DNA of 48,332 nt from MED-G16 sp964467915 (GTDB lineage: Bacteria; Bacteroidota; Bacteroidia; Cytophagales; MED-G16), in the NCBI GenBank assembly GCA_964467915.1, contig CAYXSW010000011.1:1-48332 (forward strand), in the 5' to 3' direction. This document shows, piece after piece, positions 37,801 through 39,157 of the stretch. The position numbers were made by a program, and so were the translations under genes. The notes below the pieces were generated by a model. That model was given only the letters and a program-made list of their open reading frames with translations. It was not told the DNA's origin and did no database searches. Every line of letters starts with the position of its first letter. The first letter of the stretch is position 1.

Positions 37801-37879
37801 GAGGGATAGACGTACTCTGTCCACTTGAGTTGTGGGTAAAAAAAGAAAATAATAAAAAGACAAGTAGAAGTCTAATCAT
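15632..37879 (-). CDS. Giant T9SS-exported multidomain surface protein (7415 residues, with nested guest domains)
   Basis: A single frame of 22,248 nt encodes roughly 0.8 MDa. ATG 37879 opens a clear signal peptide (MIRLLLVFLLFSFFTHNSSGQ) and the C-terminus is a type A T9SS sorting domain. Between them, in order, are three beta-helix-led units (helix, Fn3, Calx-beta array), a fourth beta-helix with Fn3, nine cadherin-like repeats, one cadherin, one SprB repeat and two Fn3 domains. LamG, C-type-lectin-like and lipocalin-like domains are embedded inside the Calx-beta and cadherin-type domains. The Asp-rich ends of the Calx-beta domains ('IEDDD', 'VDNDI') imply calcium-stabilised rods. The role is probably adhesion or ligand display on the cell surface or in the matrix. 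A 100-N gap interrupts one Calx-beta domain. The gene lies 71 nt after a lipoprotein gene and 37 nt before the channel-like gene. Sub-regions are listed separately. Confidence 0.93.
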   Translation of the reverse strand: MIRLLLVFLLFSFFTHNSSGQSTSIPQVIDTADFVLTKNESPYTIDKSIIVSEGRKLTIEDGVVVNFVTSEKYFDVRGTMVVGKGVTFNMAKDTYIKTENSGKLEVNGTESDSVTFTGTNWDGVWANAQGSLIKYSKILNVGDDQCCDWFVKLMNRSTLENSRISNSRNGAYVSNSSKLLNSKIHNVRRHALEIHSNSTVTGNEIYDNNTSESSNYHVYVHNSTFNSNRIYQTSDTRKNYGVISQGGSTLMYNTIGGSTGKHGSVGIAMRYDIDHTIMYNNIGGYASNVVIHGYKSNLQFTGNTFFGEMETSSGQRNVTIENGQSDIDGYNQWGDSFNNGILSIKINLENNFWGNTSDIPASINDYTDEIERKGIVDYDPSLSAASSQAPISIPGGVTKALLFGSDVILSWDAVTASDLAGYKIYSKVGEVHTLVKDVTDKDSTTYTVVGGDINTKYVITAYDTGADGDNDQVEGTESWYSSEFSALSFSLSVQSDNAITTVGPASTYDKWIIAGYDGDSATYSMSYDRANDWNWSDGSGARARYQYECTTNCNSSARGLVVNYNNWGAHGLLEVNELVTTLKTSKSSGSYNYLGQYNGHSYFRTSWSNYSWSEHRDQANLDGAYLVVINDDNEAAFLSSVSADGWVGYYSEKEGTGYTMPGTWKWVEERDPDTGFDLRIAEAAVTATLTATLDRKYSKDVFISLRTSGSASITDDYTLSTQAITISAGSITGTSILTVVEDNTDEDDRDTVKIEVSASTYAVETVDQKIFIAIEDDDQMPGVTLTASKDTISENGGTSDLTATLSTASGRDVTVGLVMQGTAGSSDFTAGGNVIDVSEVLADSLVANYTFNGNAEDGTSNNNNGTVSGATLTSDRFGEANSAYQFDGVNDYISVPLSGSLQIKEDITISVWVNKESSDNWTDFVVRAPNEYYEMRIDQRDNNTAFEAYGRGAASWDHVGSGNHIDNGEWVMLSFTSTSETDTSGYTTRKEFKFYVNGELRNTSSRIGNRFEMNTSQQLMIGSNQNGDNNNFKGKMDELRIYNKALSGADISTLYSNSSVQKINATISIPKGQTTGKLEIKGVNDQTDETDETIISKIVSTTGASETGDQSATILISDDDSTTVSLSVTSSTVTEGSEDYASVKVSIDKASELPVTVKLKFSGVDSTDFVLKKEATLVTGENVTWLPPSWGSGEPNNSGGTEDYAHLTNNATQYNDLNENNSRRFLIEFPYLTSDAISGFEYKAQYNGHSYYRSNQDNQSGWNGAKASADAVEGAYLLVISSEAELSFVADNVSRDNDWIGFYQDRSSTDYSEPLGGWTWVGSVFNPEISEVVIPAGATEVTVYVFAEDDEVMGEPNETMKLSIDQTTNGVAGTSNEVDITIVDNDIKPDASLAIGTATVKEGDGKYSKVTATLSAATTQPVKVNLSLSGTASSGDYDETPDTVQATTNGLVAYYDFDGDANDESGNSYNGTANNATLTTDRHGNANKAYSFNGNNSYVEVPWNGSVRVQDDITMSAWINIKDKSDDGNYYGSYGRIIRAPNEYYEMNLNWNGGDGTNNRDLYARSGGHGYSVGTNVQEGEWKNVIYTYTSDTLRIYVDGVLSAKEYRSWTWNNSLPSSGSLYIGAWSPNNNTFLGSIDDVRIYNRALTTSEVSTLYSVENAAPVSGSITVPTGQTSSSIYLSAVDDDVYEGTETAKLSISSVDNGQAASSGTSVELSIEDNDGVPSVTLTSNKDFIGESEDFKLAVLTATSTSTAGDTIKVVISTSGTGTKGTDYELSSDTIFILPGSLTGTINVTAKWLAQNEPTEGEENVTLAIASVIGATEDGTQSVTLKITETSCDAVDKELKGNIKEDMTLFELCSPYTIGGSGAKIKAGYTVTLEKNAVLTFTNEEAKLTIEGKLVIKEGATINMSKDSYIFTDKDGELVIEGTASNRVTITGESWEKNTNNSSGPGIELNSTVASSIKYADIINSNVDNWDYMILIRDGSSIENSTISGGRNGISIETGTIKNSKIHSVQRVALYTNGSATITGNEIYDSQLGSDNQPYVELHGEPTFKNNRIYSSTNTTKNFALYIGGNPTVENNTIGGPTGQHGAVGIAITYDRNATIRYNNIGGYQANVAVHGHGSGTQDYTFSNNSFVGNLTGNQRHVVVYDGNNRTTWHTTNIPNYSYGGETVDEESINFENNYWGTTTTSVIDASIQDTDDDETFDVNGEIDYTPYSTSASTSAPIASPSGLTKAVSGSDVILTWDAVTTSDLAGYKIYTKSGDTYTLLQDVTDENLTTYTVSGGNLSTAYVMTSYDDNADGTNDQSEGYESWYSFEFTSLSFTLTVTSSDGLTTIGSASTYDKWLVAGYDGDSATYNDSYNNATNWNYDSYSDARASFDSRCTANCETQVWGLTVQYKHNSNRALVEVNQLVTSLSTSRSSGSYQYLGQHNGHSYFRTSWSDNFANQETQTTSDGAYIVVINDDNELSALQSFSQYGWVGYYSEKKGSGYTMPGIWKWVSEQEPKTGFDIRLPEATSTATITATLDRVYDKDVAITIKNGGSATLNDDFTLSSNIITISAGSTSQTSTFTTVQDVLDENDRDTVRIAVTSSTYAVESQSGSTILISIEDDDALPGVTLTASKDTILENGGTSDLTATLSTVSGRDVSVGVVMEGTAGSSDYTAGGNEVDITTVLSGGLVANYTFNGNADDATSNNNDGTVNGATLTTDRFGEANAAYEFDGVNDNIKVPFSSSLQIEEDITLNVWVKGGGESTDWTAYVLAAPSEYYLMRLDDRSNGSQYEPYGSGASSWDASAGVGAISNDAWTMLTFTSTSSKDENNAITTSKEFRMYVDGELQSTQTRTGNRNSISTSGSLAFGSSSYDNNFLKGIIDDIRIYNKALSAQEISTLYTNLNEQKVNATITISKGSTTGTLELKGTDDATDEPDETIITKILTTTGASETGDQSATIIIGDDDSTSVSLAVSSDPLKEGLDTYATVTATLDKISEKTVSVYLKGSDVDASDYRLSDDKLSIENGGLVAHYTFDGNANDVSGNNNNGTVSGASLVADRFGNANSAYDFAGSPDYIEVPWDNTLEISNNITMSLWIKLPSNEELWQNRTVINGPDGIYQFNAQKRNNGWSFGARAQLINQETWTDDLAAIGTEWNHVVFTQEPDGDNNSKNKIYLNGDLITEENIGRGDRSYNNPDNIFIGTFRTNDSENAFRGELDDIRIYSTTLSSSQIKTLYDKEAEGVIADAITIAPGLTSGEIYVFAEDDAVFDEGDEILKLSADSLVNGYKSSTSSVEVTIKENDIAPSATMTKVKGFDVTEGKQDYVQIEATLDSVTTVDVSVVLKASGDADFADLRISDDPNDTITSSNSSATLVAHYKFDGDVEDQTRYNNDGKVTGASLVADRFGNANSAYDFAGSPDYIEVPWDNTLEISNNITMSLWIKLPSNEELWQNRTVINGPDGIYQFNAQKRNNGWSFGARAQLINQETWTDDLAAIGTEWNHVVFTQEPDGDNNSKNKIYLNGDLITEENIGRGDRSYNNPDNIFIGTFRTNDSENAFRGELDDIRIYDGVLDSADVAELYSKEASESAGINAIKILNGTTSKIFFVFAEDDDVFDEGDESVTLEIDSVINGKLGTSSTIAMNVKDNDYKPTVSVSSSSSSVTEGKLDYSALELRIDAVTTRDVSVYVKRSGTALESDYYISQEIDTVVNTNTFSPKEAEIATYYDFNGNVNDLSGNGNDGTISGASFAKDRFGNDSSAIYFDGVNDYVEIPISKSLQIEDEITMNLWINVEKSGGDNYVIFAQDDYFSLDINDSYNDGVYGDIGEFAWGAKSAGFGDKKGLDCCPVDGYRASQEEWYMITYTLTAEQVEAPPAESGNYDIVYKFRGYYNGELINEEMTYDYWSRQVPQIGTSLFLGMSGPTPSNHFKGRIDDLRIYDGALGDEEIKELYDNNALSQGETETGYQLVIPSGNVTSTVYLYAEDDDVFDEPQETLTLTIDSVVNGEASSVSNSISTSIIDNDVRPDITLSLVSGETLTEGTDSSAVIRATLSVATTKDVSISVGSSGTASATDFEXXXXXXXXXXXXXXXXXXXXXXXXXXXXXXXXXXAEDDNIFEGDETLSLVVDTTDYGSENSSSDVNILIIDNDNAPEMSLSLSKDYVGESDGFNTAKLTATLTNPVSKQVRIPLVITGSADKLDYSITLDTVIINADDSVGSVVITALADSLVESNEKIIIRAVDVQNASDTIKQVLELIITEDVCDFIETDLKGNVIEDLTLYNLCMPYTITGDLIVANGATLTIQPGVEIEFEGPYSISTIDGAKLMSLGTEKDSVTISGIAWGGIDIKSPGSIIQYTRIIEEGNSSQGDYLLKLTGSHIDKSHIYGGARGIQLNDSSIVSRSKIHDIRNEAIQLYQRSVAYGNTLYDIGTDMNYNAAVQAYDISYFLNNKVYSTLDDPNMIAVAAQSSGIIAGNTIGSDKGIHGKFGIFVREGSNVQVLENRIGGFKTNVVLIGTRPEFKDNTFMGELDSESKHMNVRVASSNLTPENQNYPDYLDNNSYWGWDYGNDRQVVDMQENYWSNVEFTQEISLSVYDYDDRADLIGDIDFSNQLTVPSSDAPISPPRNVVKFAHPNGVEFKWTPNEEADLDGYKVYYGRQNNGTFVNSMEIGNGSSYVLVGGNVNNTYYLTAYDTIADGVDDQVEGHESWFADPAASVEISVSTDNNNIAELAQFNTTTVRVSLSSPSPDDISVDLVTKGTAVKDEDYELSSSSVTIIAGTLSSDVTVTAKADGNDNEEDESIEISVDENSSVNVSSNSGVVINIASNICEFIPNLISGSLEEDLTLYNLCNPYYITGNLVVREGVTLTIEPGVTVVFSPETFMSVNGNLIAEGTEQDSITFTGNYWNKINIQNASGGSSLKYVRITDESSDSYESKLQLRNTTISNSHIYGVNNAIQLNDSSSVEYSKFSDIRGTAISSNNSTIYGNELYNIGSRNSYGTQAVTLHNNSVFRNNIVQYISGGNAAVVVNGSNTIILENIIGDYKGSQGLVGLLVREGDNHTIRNNKIGGFTANLLLIGTKPTFSRNSFVGELNYNTEQEFNVVIGNGNININDSVRYDVNFWGQNYDDEQEVVNLRNNYWENVPSNLVEKSIWDYDDEIDRRGDVNYDNSLLIPDDDTPITPPRGLVITESTLNNYSLNWNANTESDVSGYNLYTGSNLDNKVDIGTSTQTDIQIPDVLNFNVALTAYDSDANGENDMVEGHESLPTKDYTLNTLPRAVDDTLRVPINSSITLDQYPEDQSITAGFEFNNNYQSIGGGLYATPYTIIDQDILVAGDIEFTEDRFGKTNTAAHFAGENFLIVEDTEDSVYLNVDDDFAVSFWFKLDSLSLNRKAVLISKSHDDDFNDYVWEISHTPWSGLEFNYNNDYMGNAQRIYDTEWHHVAITYQKTPVFGTEKFYMYLDGIKVIETNKDYNLTPYNQPLYIGGRKGEKWDALNGSLDDIVMYDKALAEEQVLALYNFESTQNILYNDIDLDGDMLSAQLVDDAANGSLTLDSNGDVILYTPDTDFSGYDQFTYKANDGDNDSEVAKVLISVSTPPTGVDDQYVIDEDSTLTVPAETGILSNDSDSENDPLEVVLVIDEQYHADYNFTNWRLPYEPDNYDNDDFARVNNEGFWEDVGYNEQSRYVVEFNDLRTSIGGTSQLNYLGQWNGHSYFISDNWSNWENANLQAQNDGGYLFIPNSYAENQYVSNISYNATFWIGFYQDLDAPDYEEPSSGWTWVEDGIVSTGTKIYGDITINSNGSFTYVPDANFFGENTFKYFAFDGIQYSDTTEVKITVNSVDDPPIAVRDFYTILEDDTLKAISGFSLSAPETGMVVYYPFDGNVDDNGPNDVKLSVYGNPEPTKDRFGNLNSAFYFDGEKDFMLGDASIFPTDNQSFSISLWFKSEDVGRGNSFARQLFGYGGPSLNLGFDNPALPSSNSFEVSGGQFYQGSGYRFRTKYSYDRNTINDQWHNIILTYSSSDVSDTSATDAGMMKIYFDGEVVVSNNLGDINNETTDKVFTIGANPNQNGDYVYIYPLYKWFKGSIDDLIVYNRVLESDEINSLSSTSFATVLANDIEVDGEDLTASLVENPTNGEVTLFNANGIFVYVPEYNYYGSDEMYYIASDGISLSDTTLIQITILEVDDPPTGNGDTLYVNEDELMVVSAANGVLSNDVDVDGDVLSSELMSDVNKGTLDFYGDGSLTYSPEKDFYGNDSFTYVAKDETNVTDSVNVLIVVSPVNDAPQAFDDEYILESGDSIMIGVDSLGVLSNDTDIDGDSLSSSVVDSVSHGTITLETDGTFKYVTDESDFVGVDVFTYAAADTATSDTASVKITVTSRPIAVADTFEINEDYCMRAGNFAGNQDVGSFIYYTYFVGGVLANDTDIDRDSIYALLVETTSHGALTFYGDGRIDYCPEADFNGTDSFKYVISDGYLLSDTVTVVITILPANDLPIGRDDLYGLVNNSALTIPDSLGILSNDTDVDGDSIFASLLDSTKHGSLVLTDGGGFTYTPDQDYIGTDAFKYNLSDGLFVTDTIFVNLIITSRPVSNDDSYTVGEDSLLVVLSTTGVLSNDVDEDSDDLTATLVETTTKGELLFSSDGSFEYSPERDYYGPDSFTYTTSDGVLVSDTSTATITITAGNDNPTGLPDEYSVDEGGTLSVDNINGVLTNDTDIDSDSLYASEGINPNFGTVTISTDGSFEYVHDGSNSSLDEFKYVVSDTLGGVDTVVVSIVINPVNDEPVISTGQTLSVPENSPEGTLVGTVNVLDENIQSDLSGTFDITTDNLWCVTGDTTTNKSFTGKVEFEKVSGDGEYTINIITSGGKRLENDFSMGGYFTCFDGFDGTPSGSLRLVIENDSIKIKGSSQWGETYEINGLTTSNETLVIEWGNSVGEHGRSTITRDDGIKWSDLTTNGGENIGFDWVISSGNDDNAFAIDNIGIIYVNNSLALDHEVENSRTLSLTANDGVFVSSEESVTINIENVWDMRISSVDKQDSYCDGFAGAIAIEVKDNEGDVTATWSNGLEGLTVSDLSPGSYTVEIKDDVGTITENFEIKSLPIYDGLDICYVTADSIDITKNRIFINEGQNPYNIAKFIIYREGISANVYEKVGEIDVTSGEGSFLDDVDNRVKAYRYKVGILDNCGNLSTQSSIQHVTNHLQASQGIGGEINLSWSGYESSLFVPTYQIYKQTNGGDYELLEEVSSNTLSYTDFNVDPANAYQYFIGFEADVSCVAEGGGIAIEHHDFDDIDNVYIPNSMLEEGATYINPTYGSSYITNTTGLKGKKVIRSSPFFLEAEPQPLTVEPIIINSVDKIYPNPAAQVLYVDLADNAGEIEKLYFVDFSGKVLDNVRFKQTGDKAVIDTESLQSGIYLLDVTTKLGHSRVKVIIQK
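16870..22105 (-). other. Giant protein cadherin-like array (nine VCBS/Big_9-type repeats plus one cadherin)
   Basis: Residues ~5259-7004. The repeat consensus is P-x-x-x-D-D-x-Y-x-x-x-E-D-x-x-L, then G-V-L-x-N-D-x-D-x-D-G-D, then G-x-L-x-x-x-x-D-G-S-F-x-Y-x-P. Repeats start near 22100, 21130, 20395, 19365, 19075, 18785, 18460, 18170 and 17880. The first and third hold a LamG domain and the second holds a lectin-like domain. The sixth holds a short odd insert. The final element (16870-17585) is a cadherin domain ('VPENSPEGTLVGTVNVLDEN') split by a lipocalin-like domain (17085-17480). Confidence 0.75.
20565..20990 (-). other. C-type-lectin-like guest 4 with swapped halves, inside a cadherin-like repeat
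   Basis: The second half comes first: 'NWRLPYEPDNYDNDDFARV', 'FWEDVGYNEQSRYVVEF'. The first half follows: 'LGQWNGHSYFISDNWSNWEN', 'GGYLFIPNSYAENQYV', 'FWIGFYQDLDAP', 'SGWTWVEDG'. The host repeat is cut between 'LSNDSDSENDPLEVVLV' and 'YGDITINSNGSFTYVPDA'. Confidence 0.7.
22120..25125 (-). other. Giant protein units 3 and 4: beta-helices 3 and 4 with Fn3 domains and one plain Calx-beta
   Basis: Residues ~4252-5254. Beta-helix 3 (24063-25125) opens 'CDFIETDLKGNVIEDLTLY', 'NLCMPYTITG'. It is followed by Fn3 (23795-24062) and a plain Calx-beta domain (23450-23790). Beta-helix 4 (23435 down to 22386) opens 'CEFIPNLISGSLEEDLTLY', 'NLCNPYYITG' and is followed by Fn3 (22120-22385). These two helices are closer to each other than to helix 1 and carry no guest domains. 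Confidence 0.75.
25580..25679. other. Assembly gap (100 N) inside the giant gene
   Basis: Exactly 100 N, the usual placeholder for a gap of unknown size. It interrupts a Calx-beta domain after 'GTASATDFE' and before 'AEDDNIFEGDETL'. This is the same loop that holds LamG or lectin-like guests in neighbouring domains, so a whole guest (~220 residues) may be missing. The frame is open on both sides with 100 N in place. Confidence 0.95.
27210..27679 (-). repeat. 470-bp perfect direct repeat, copy A (LamG guest in Calx-beta)
   Basis: Compared base by base with 28242-28711 (offset 1032), no mismatch was found over 470 bp. The repeat covers most of a LamG domain (from 'NANSAYDFAGSPDYIEVPW' to 'GELDDI'). 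Outside it the two loci differ at once, including synonymous differences in codons for the shared 'SLVADRFGNA'. Confidence 0.93.
28242..28711 (-). repeat. 470-bp perfect direct repeat, copy B (LamG guest in Calx-beta)
   Basis: Second copy of the 27210-27679 segment, in the next Calx-beta domain upstream in the protein. The first differing bases are 28241 on one side and 28712 on the other. The sharp boundaries inside homologous coding sequence suggest gene conversion or recent duplication; an assembly collapse or copy error is the alternative. Confidence 0.93.
30335..30880 (-). other. C-type-lectin-like guest 3 inside a Calx-beta domain
   Basis: Close relative of guest 1: 'LGQHNGHSYFRTSWSDN', 'GAYIVVINDDNELSALQS', 'WVGYYSEKKGSGYTM', 'IWKWVSEQ'. 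The preceding ~80 residues contain 'NATNWNYDSYSDARA', two Cys and 'ALVEVNQL'. This is again a plausible but weak second half placed in front. The host strand before is 'SFTLTVTSSDG'; the host resumes with 'EATSTATITATLDRVY'. Confidence 0.55.
33900..34350 (-). other. C-type-lectin-like guest 2 with clearly swapped halves, inside a Calx-beta domain
   Basis: The normal C-terminal half comes first: 'WGSGEPNNSGGTEDYAHL', then 'YNDLNENNSRRFLIEF'. This carries the EPN calcium/sugar-site motif and a W-N-D-like motif. The normal N-terminal half comes second: 'AQYNGHSYYRSNQ', 'WNGAKASADAVEGAYLLVIS', 'DWIGFYQDRSS', 'GGWTWVGS'. The Calx-beta host runs 'FSGVDSTDFVLKKE' before the insert and 'EVVIPAGATEVTVYVFAEDD' after it. 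Confidence 0.7.
35840..36395 (-). other. C-type-lectin-like guest 1 (halves in swapped order) inside a Calx-beta domain
   Basis: The first-half signature of a C-type-lectin fold is clear: 'LGQYNGHSYFRTSW', 'GAYLVVINDDNEAAFLSS', 'WVGYYSEKEG', 'GTWKWVEE'. No second half follows; the Calx-beta host resumes directly. A segment in front ('NDWNWSDGSGARA', two Cys, 'LLEVNEL') is the candidate displaced second half, but it is degenerate. The host strand 'SFSLSVQSDN' precedes the insert and 'AAVTATLTATLDRKY' follows it. Confidence 0.55.
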
Positions 37880-37904
37880 ATATTAAATTTCATTAAATAA
37901 ATAT

Positions 37905-37922
37905 CTACTGTAAATTCAGTAG
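37905..37922. promoter_or_regulatory. Short inverted repeat before the giant gene
   Basis: CTACTG-taaatt-CAGTAG is a perfect 6-bp stem with a 6-nt loop in the 71-bp spacer between the lipoprotein stop and the giant gene's ATG. There is no following T-run, so it is not a classical terminator. It could be an operator, a processing site or chance. Confidence 0.25.
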
Positions 37923-37950
37923 CACAATAACTCTTACTTAACGAAAACTA

Positions 37951-38421
37951 CTACTTAACGAAATTGAATACCCAGTTCCCATCCTTAAGTCCACCAGAGA
38001 CAGTAAATGAAGTTCTAAGTGTTGTCTCAGTAACTGATATACTCATTGCAACACCATCATTCCTTAGCATCTTATATTTATCTCCGTTCTGAAAAGTCCA
38101 CGAACCTGAGTTAGGCCATACCTCTGTACCACTGTCTTCACTATGACTAGTACTATAATTTCCACCATTTTTGGTTCCTCCAGAAATACTAAGTGTCATT
38201 GTAGTAAATACATCTACAATCGTTCCATCTTTGGTAACAGAATTAGAATCCTTTACCTTCCAATTTCCATTTAATAACGATGCCTGCGCGTCAAGTGGGT
38301 CTGTTGGTGTTGGAGTGACTCCTCCTCCTCCTCCTCCTCCTCCTCCTTCATCACCACATGAAATTAAAAGAGAAGCAAAAAGTAATATAAAAAAACTTAG
38401 GTTAAGCTGTAATTTTCTCAT
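37951..38421 (-). CDS. Surface-type lipoprotein with lipocalin-like domain
   Basis: ATG 38421 is preferred over the in-frame GTG at 38433, because it starts directly before the Lys and hydrophobic core of the signal (MRKLQLNLSFFILLFASLLISC). Cys22 is in a lipobox (L-I-S-C). The acidic 'CGDE' after the Cys resembles the lipoprotein surface-export signal of Bacteroidota. Nine Gly then form a flexible spacer, followed by about 115 residues of lipocalin-like beta barrel ('LLNGNWKVKDSNSVTKDG', 'VWPNSGSWTFQNGDKYKML', 'TETTLRTSFTVSGG'). It lies just upstream of the giant gene in the same direction, so it may assist or co-localise with it. The ligand is unknown. Confidence 0.8.
   Translation of the reverse strand: MRKLQLNLSFFILLFASLLISCGDEGGGGGGGGGVTPTPTDPLDAQASLLNGNWKVKDSNSVTKDGTIVDVFTTMTLSISGGTKNGGNYSTSHSEDSGTEVWPNSGSWTFQNGDKYKMLRNDGVAMSISVTETTLRTSFTVSGGLKDGNWVFNFVK
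38320..38346 (-). repeat. Trinucleotide microsatellite (GGA)9 encoding a poly-Gly spacer
   Basis: Nine perfect TCC units on the plus strand, read as GGA on the coding strand, give nine Gly directly after the lipoprotein's acidic +2 to +4 residues. Slippage would change spacer length without shifting the frame. Confidence 0.9.
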
Positions 38422-38566
38422 TATGTAATACACTTTATAAATTATTACAAGTATTAAAATAAATAAATAAAAATTGATATCATATTGAAATCGTAATAAA
38501 TATTTAATTCTAAAGTGTATTTTGTTTAAAAACTTATATAATTAAAAGTTTGATCTATCGGAGAAT

Positions 38567-38610
38567 CTCTTTACCTGTAAAGAGCACAAAAGTATTAGTT
38601 TGGCTTAATA
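38567..38610 (-). promoter_or_regulatory. Candidate promoter with overlapping palindrome upstream of the lipoprotein gene
   Basis: On the minus strand, TACTTTTG (38594-38587) fits the -7 consensus TAnnTTTG, and a TTG lies 16 nt further upstream. Directly after it is the perfect palindrome CTCTTTACCTGTAAAGAG (38567-38584), which would fall at or just after the transcription start. The leader to ATG 38421 would be about 150-160 nt. The palindrome may be an operator or a 5' hairpin. This could be the promoter for the lipoprotein, giant protein and channel-like genes. The rest of 38434-38634 shows no gene. Confidence 0.4.
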
Positions 38611-38634
38611 CAATAAGTATATATAGTTTAATTT

Positions 38635-39054
38635 CTAGTAGGATTTTTTAGAAATTTGGTTGTCAACAGAAAATTTTCCAGGACCAAGTAAAAATATAGC
38701 GACATAAGAAGCTAAGAAGAGCAGGCCCTTCTCCATCTTAGAGAAAGGATCATCCCAATGAACGTCGAATACAACAATTAGGAACATGTACATTATTGGT
38801 ATAGTAAAAAATCTAGTTCCAAGTCCAATGGCAACAAATATCGGACATATAAATTCAGTAAACGCCACAAGAGACATTGAGATTTCCTCACTAAAAAAAA
38901 GATGAGTTCTACCCCAAATATTTCCCTCTAGTATCCTCAGAAACTTAGCATAACCATGGGTCATCAGAGCTCCACTGACTACTACTCTAAAAAATAAAAG
39001 AGCCATATGATTATAATGGCTCTTTATTGAACATAAGAAAAATAAATTTTTCAT
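38635..39054 (-). CDS. DoxX-family inner-membrane protein
   Basis: A small protein with four predicted membrane helices. 'LLFFRVVVSGALMTHGYAKF' is the typical first helix of DoxX proteins, with the conserved H-G. 'LVAFTEFICPIFVAIGLGTRF' matches the E-x-x-x-P/G-x-x-L-G-x-x-T-R region. The frame is open to an ATG at 39108, but ATG 39054 (MKNLFFLCSIK) aligns with usual DoxX starts and is preferred. ATG 39006 would be very short. DoxX relatives take part in oxidative-stress or quinone-linked membrane processes in some species; the role here is not known. It is divergent from ispF and upstream of the lipoprotein gene. Confidence 0.8.
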   Translation of the reverse strand: MKNLFFLCSIKSHYNHMALLFFRVVVSGALMTHGYAKFLRILEGNIWGRTHLFFSEEISMSLVAFTEFICPIFVAIGLGTRFFTIPIMYMFLIVVFDVHWDDPFSKMEKGLLFLASYVAIFLLGPGKFSVDNQISKKSY

Positions 39055-39121
39055 ATAAACTATAAATACGTAATTAATTGAGTTAATGTTCATAGTATTA
39101 GAAGACAATAATTTAATTTTC

Positions 39122-39153
39122 TTGCGATATCATATACATTAATAATAAATTTG
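39122..39153 (+). promoter_or_regulatory. Candidate ispF promoter (TTG-N21-TAAATTTG)
   Basis: TTG at 39122-39124 and TAAATTTG at 39146-39153 match the Bacteroidota -33/-7 pattern. The -7 box ends 4 nt before the ispF ATG (39158), so the transcript would be leaderless or nearly so. Confidence 0.4.
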
Positions 39154-39157
39154 CCTT

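Larger units (their letters stand above)
32363..37879 (-). other. Giant protein unit 1: signal peptide, beta-helix 1, Fn3, five Calx-beta domains
   Basis: Residues ~1-1838. Beta-helix 1 spans ~22-388, with NosD-like 'N.I....' rungs such as 'NSKIHNVRRHALEIHSNS' and 'MYNNIGGYASNVVIHGYK'. An Fn3 domain (~389-481, 'VILSWDAVTASDLAGYKIY') follows. The five Calx-beta domains are: one with a lectin-like insert (34 kb side, 35840-36395), one with LamG (34705-35355), one with a lectin-like insert (33900-34350), one with LamG (32895-33537) and one plain (32370-32710). Boundaries are by eye and good to about 10 residues. This first helix lacks the Cys-bearing cap seen in the later three. Confidence 0.75.

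Noticed and set aside
37925..37965. Short duplicated 'tacttaacgaaa' around the lipoprotein stop codon
   Set aside because: Two 12-bp copies only; looks like a small local duplication of the gene's 3' end with no clear function.
38567..38584. Rho-independent terminator after the DoxX gene
   Set aside because: There is no U-tract on either strand and the palindrome follows directly after a -7-like box, so a regulatory role fits better.
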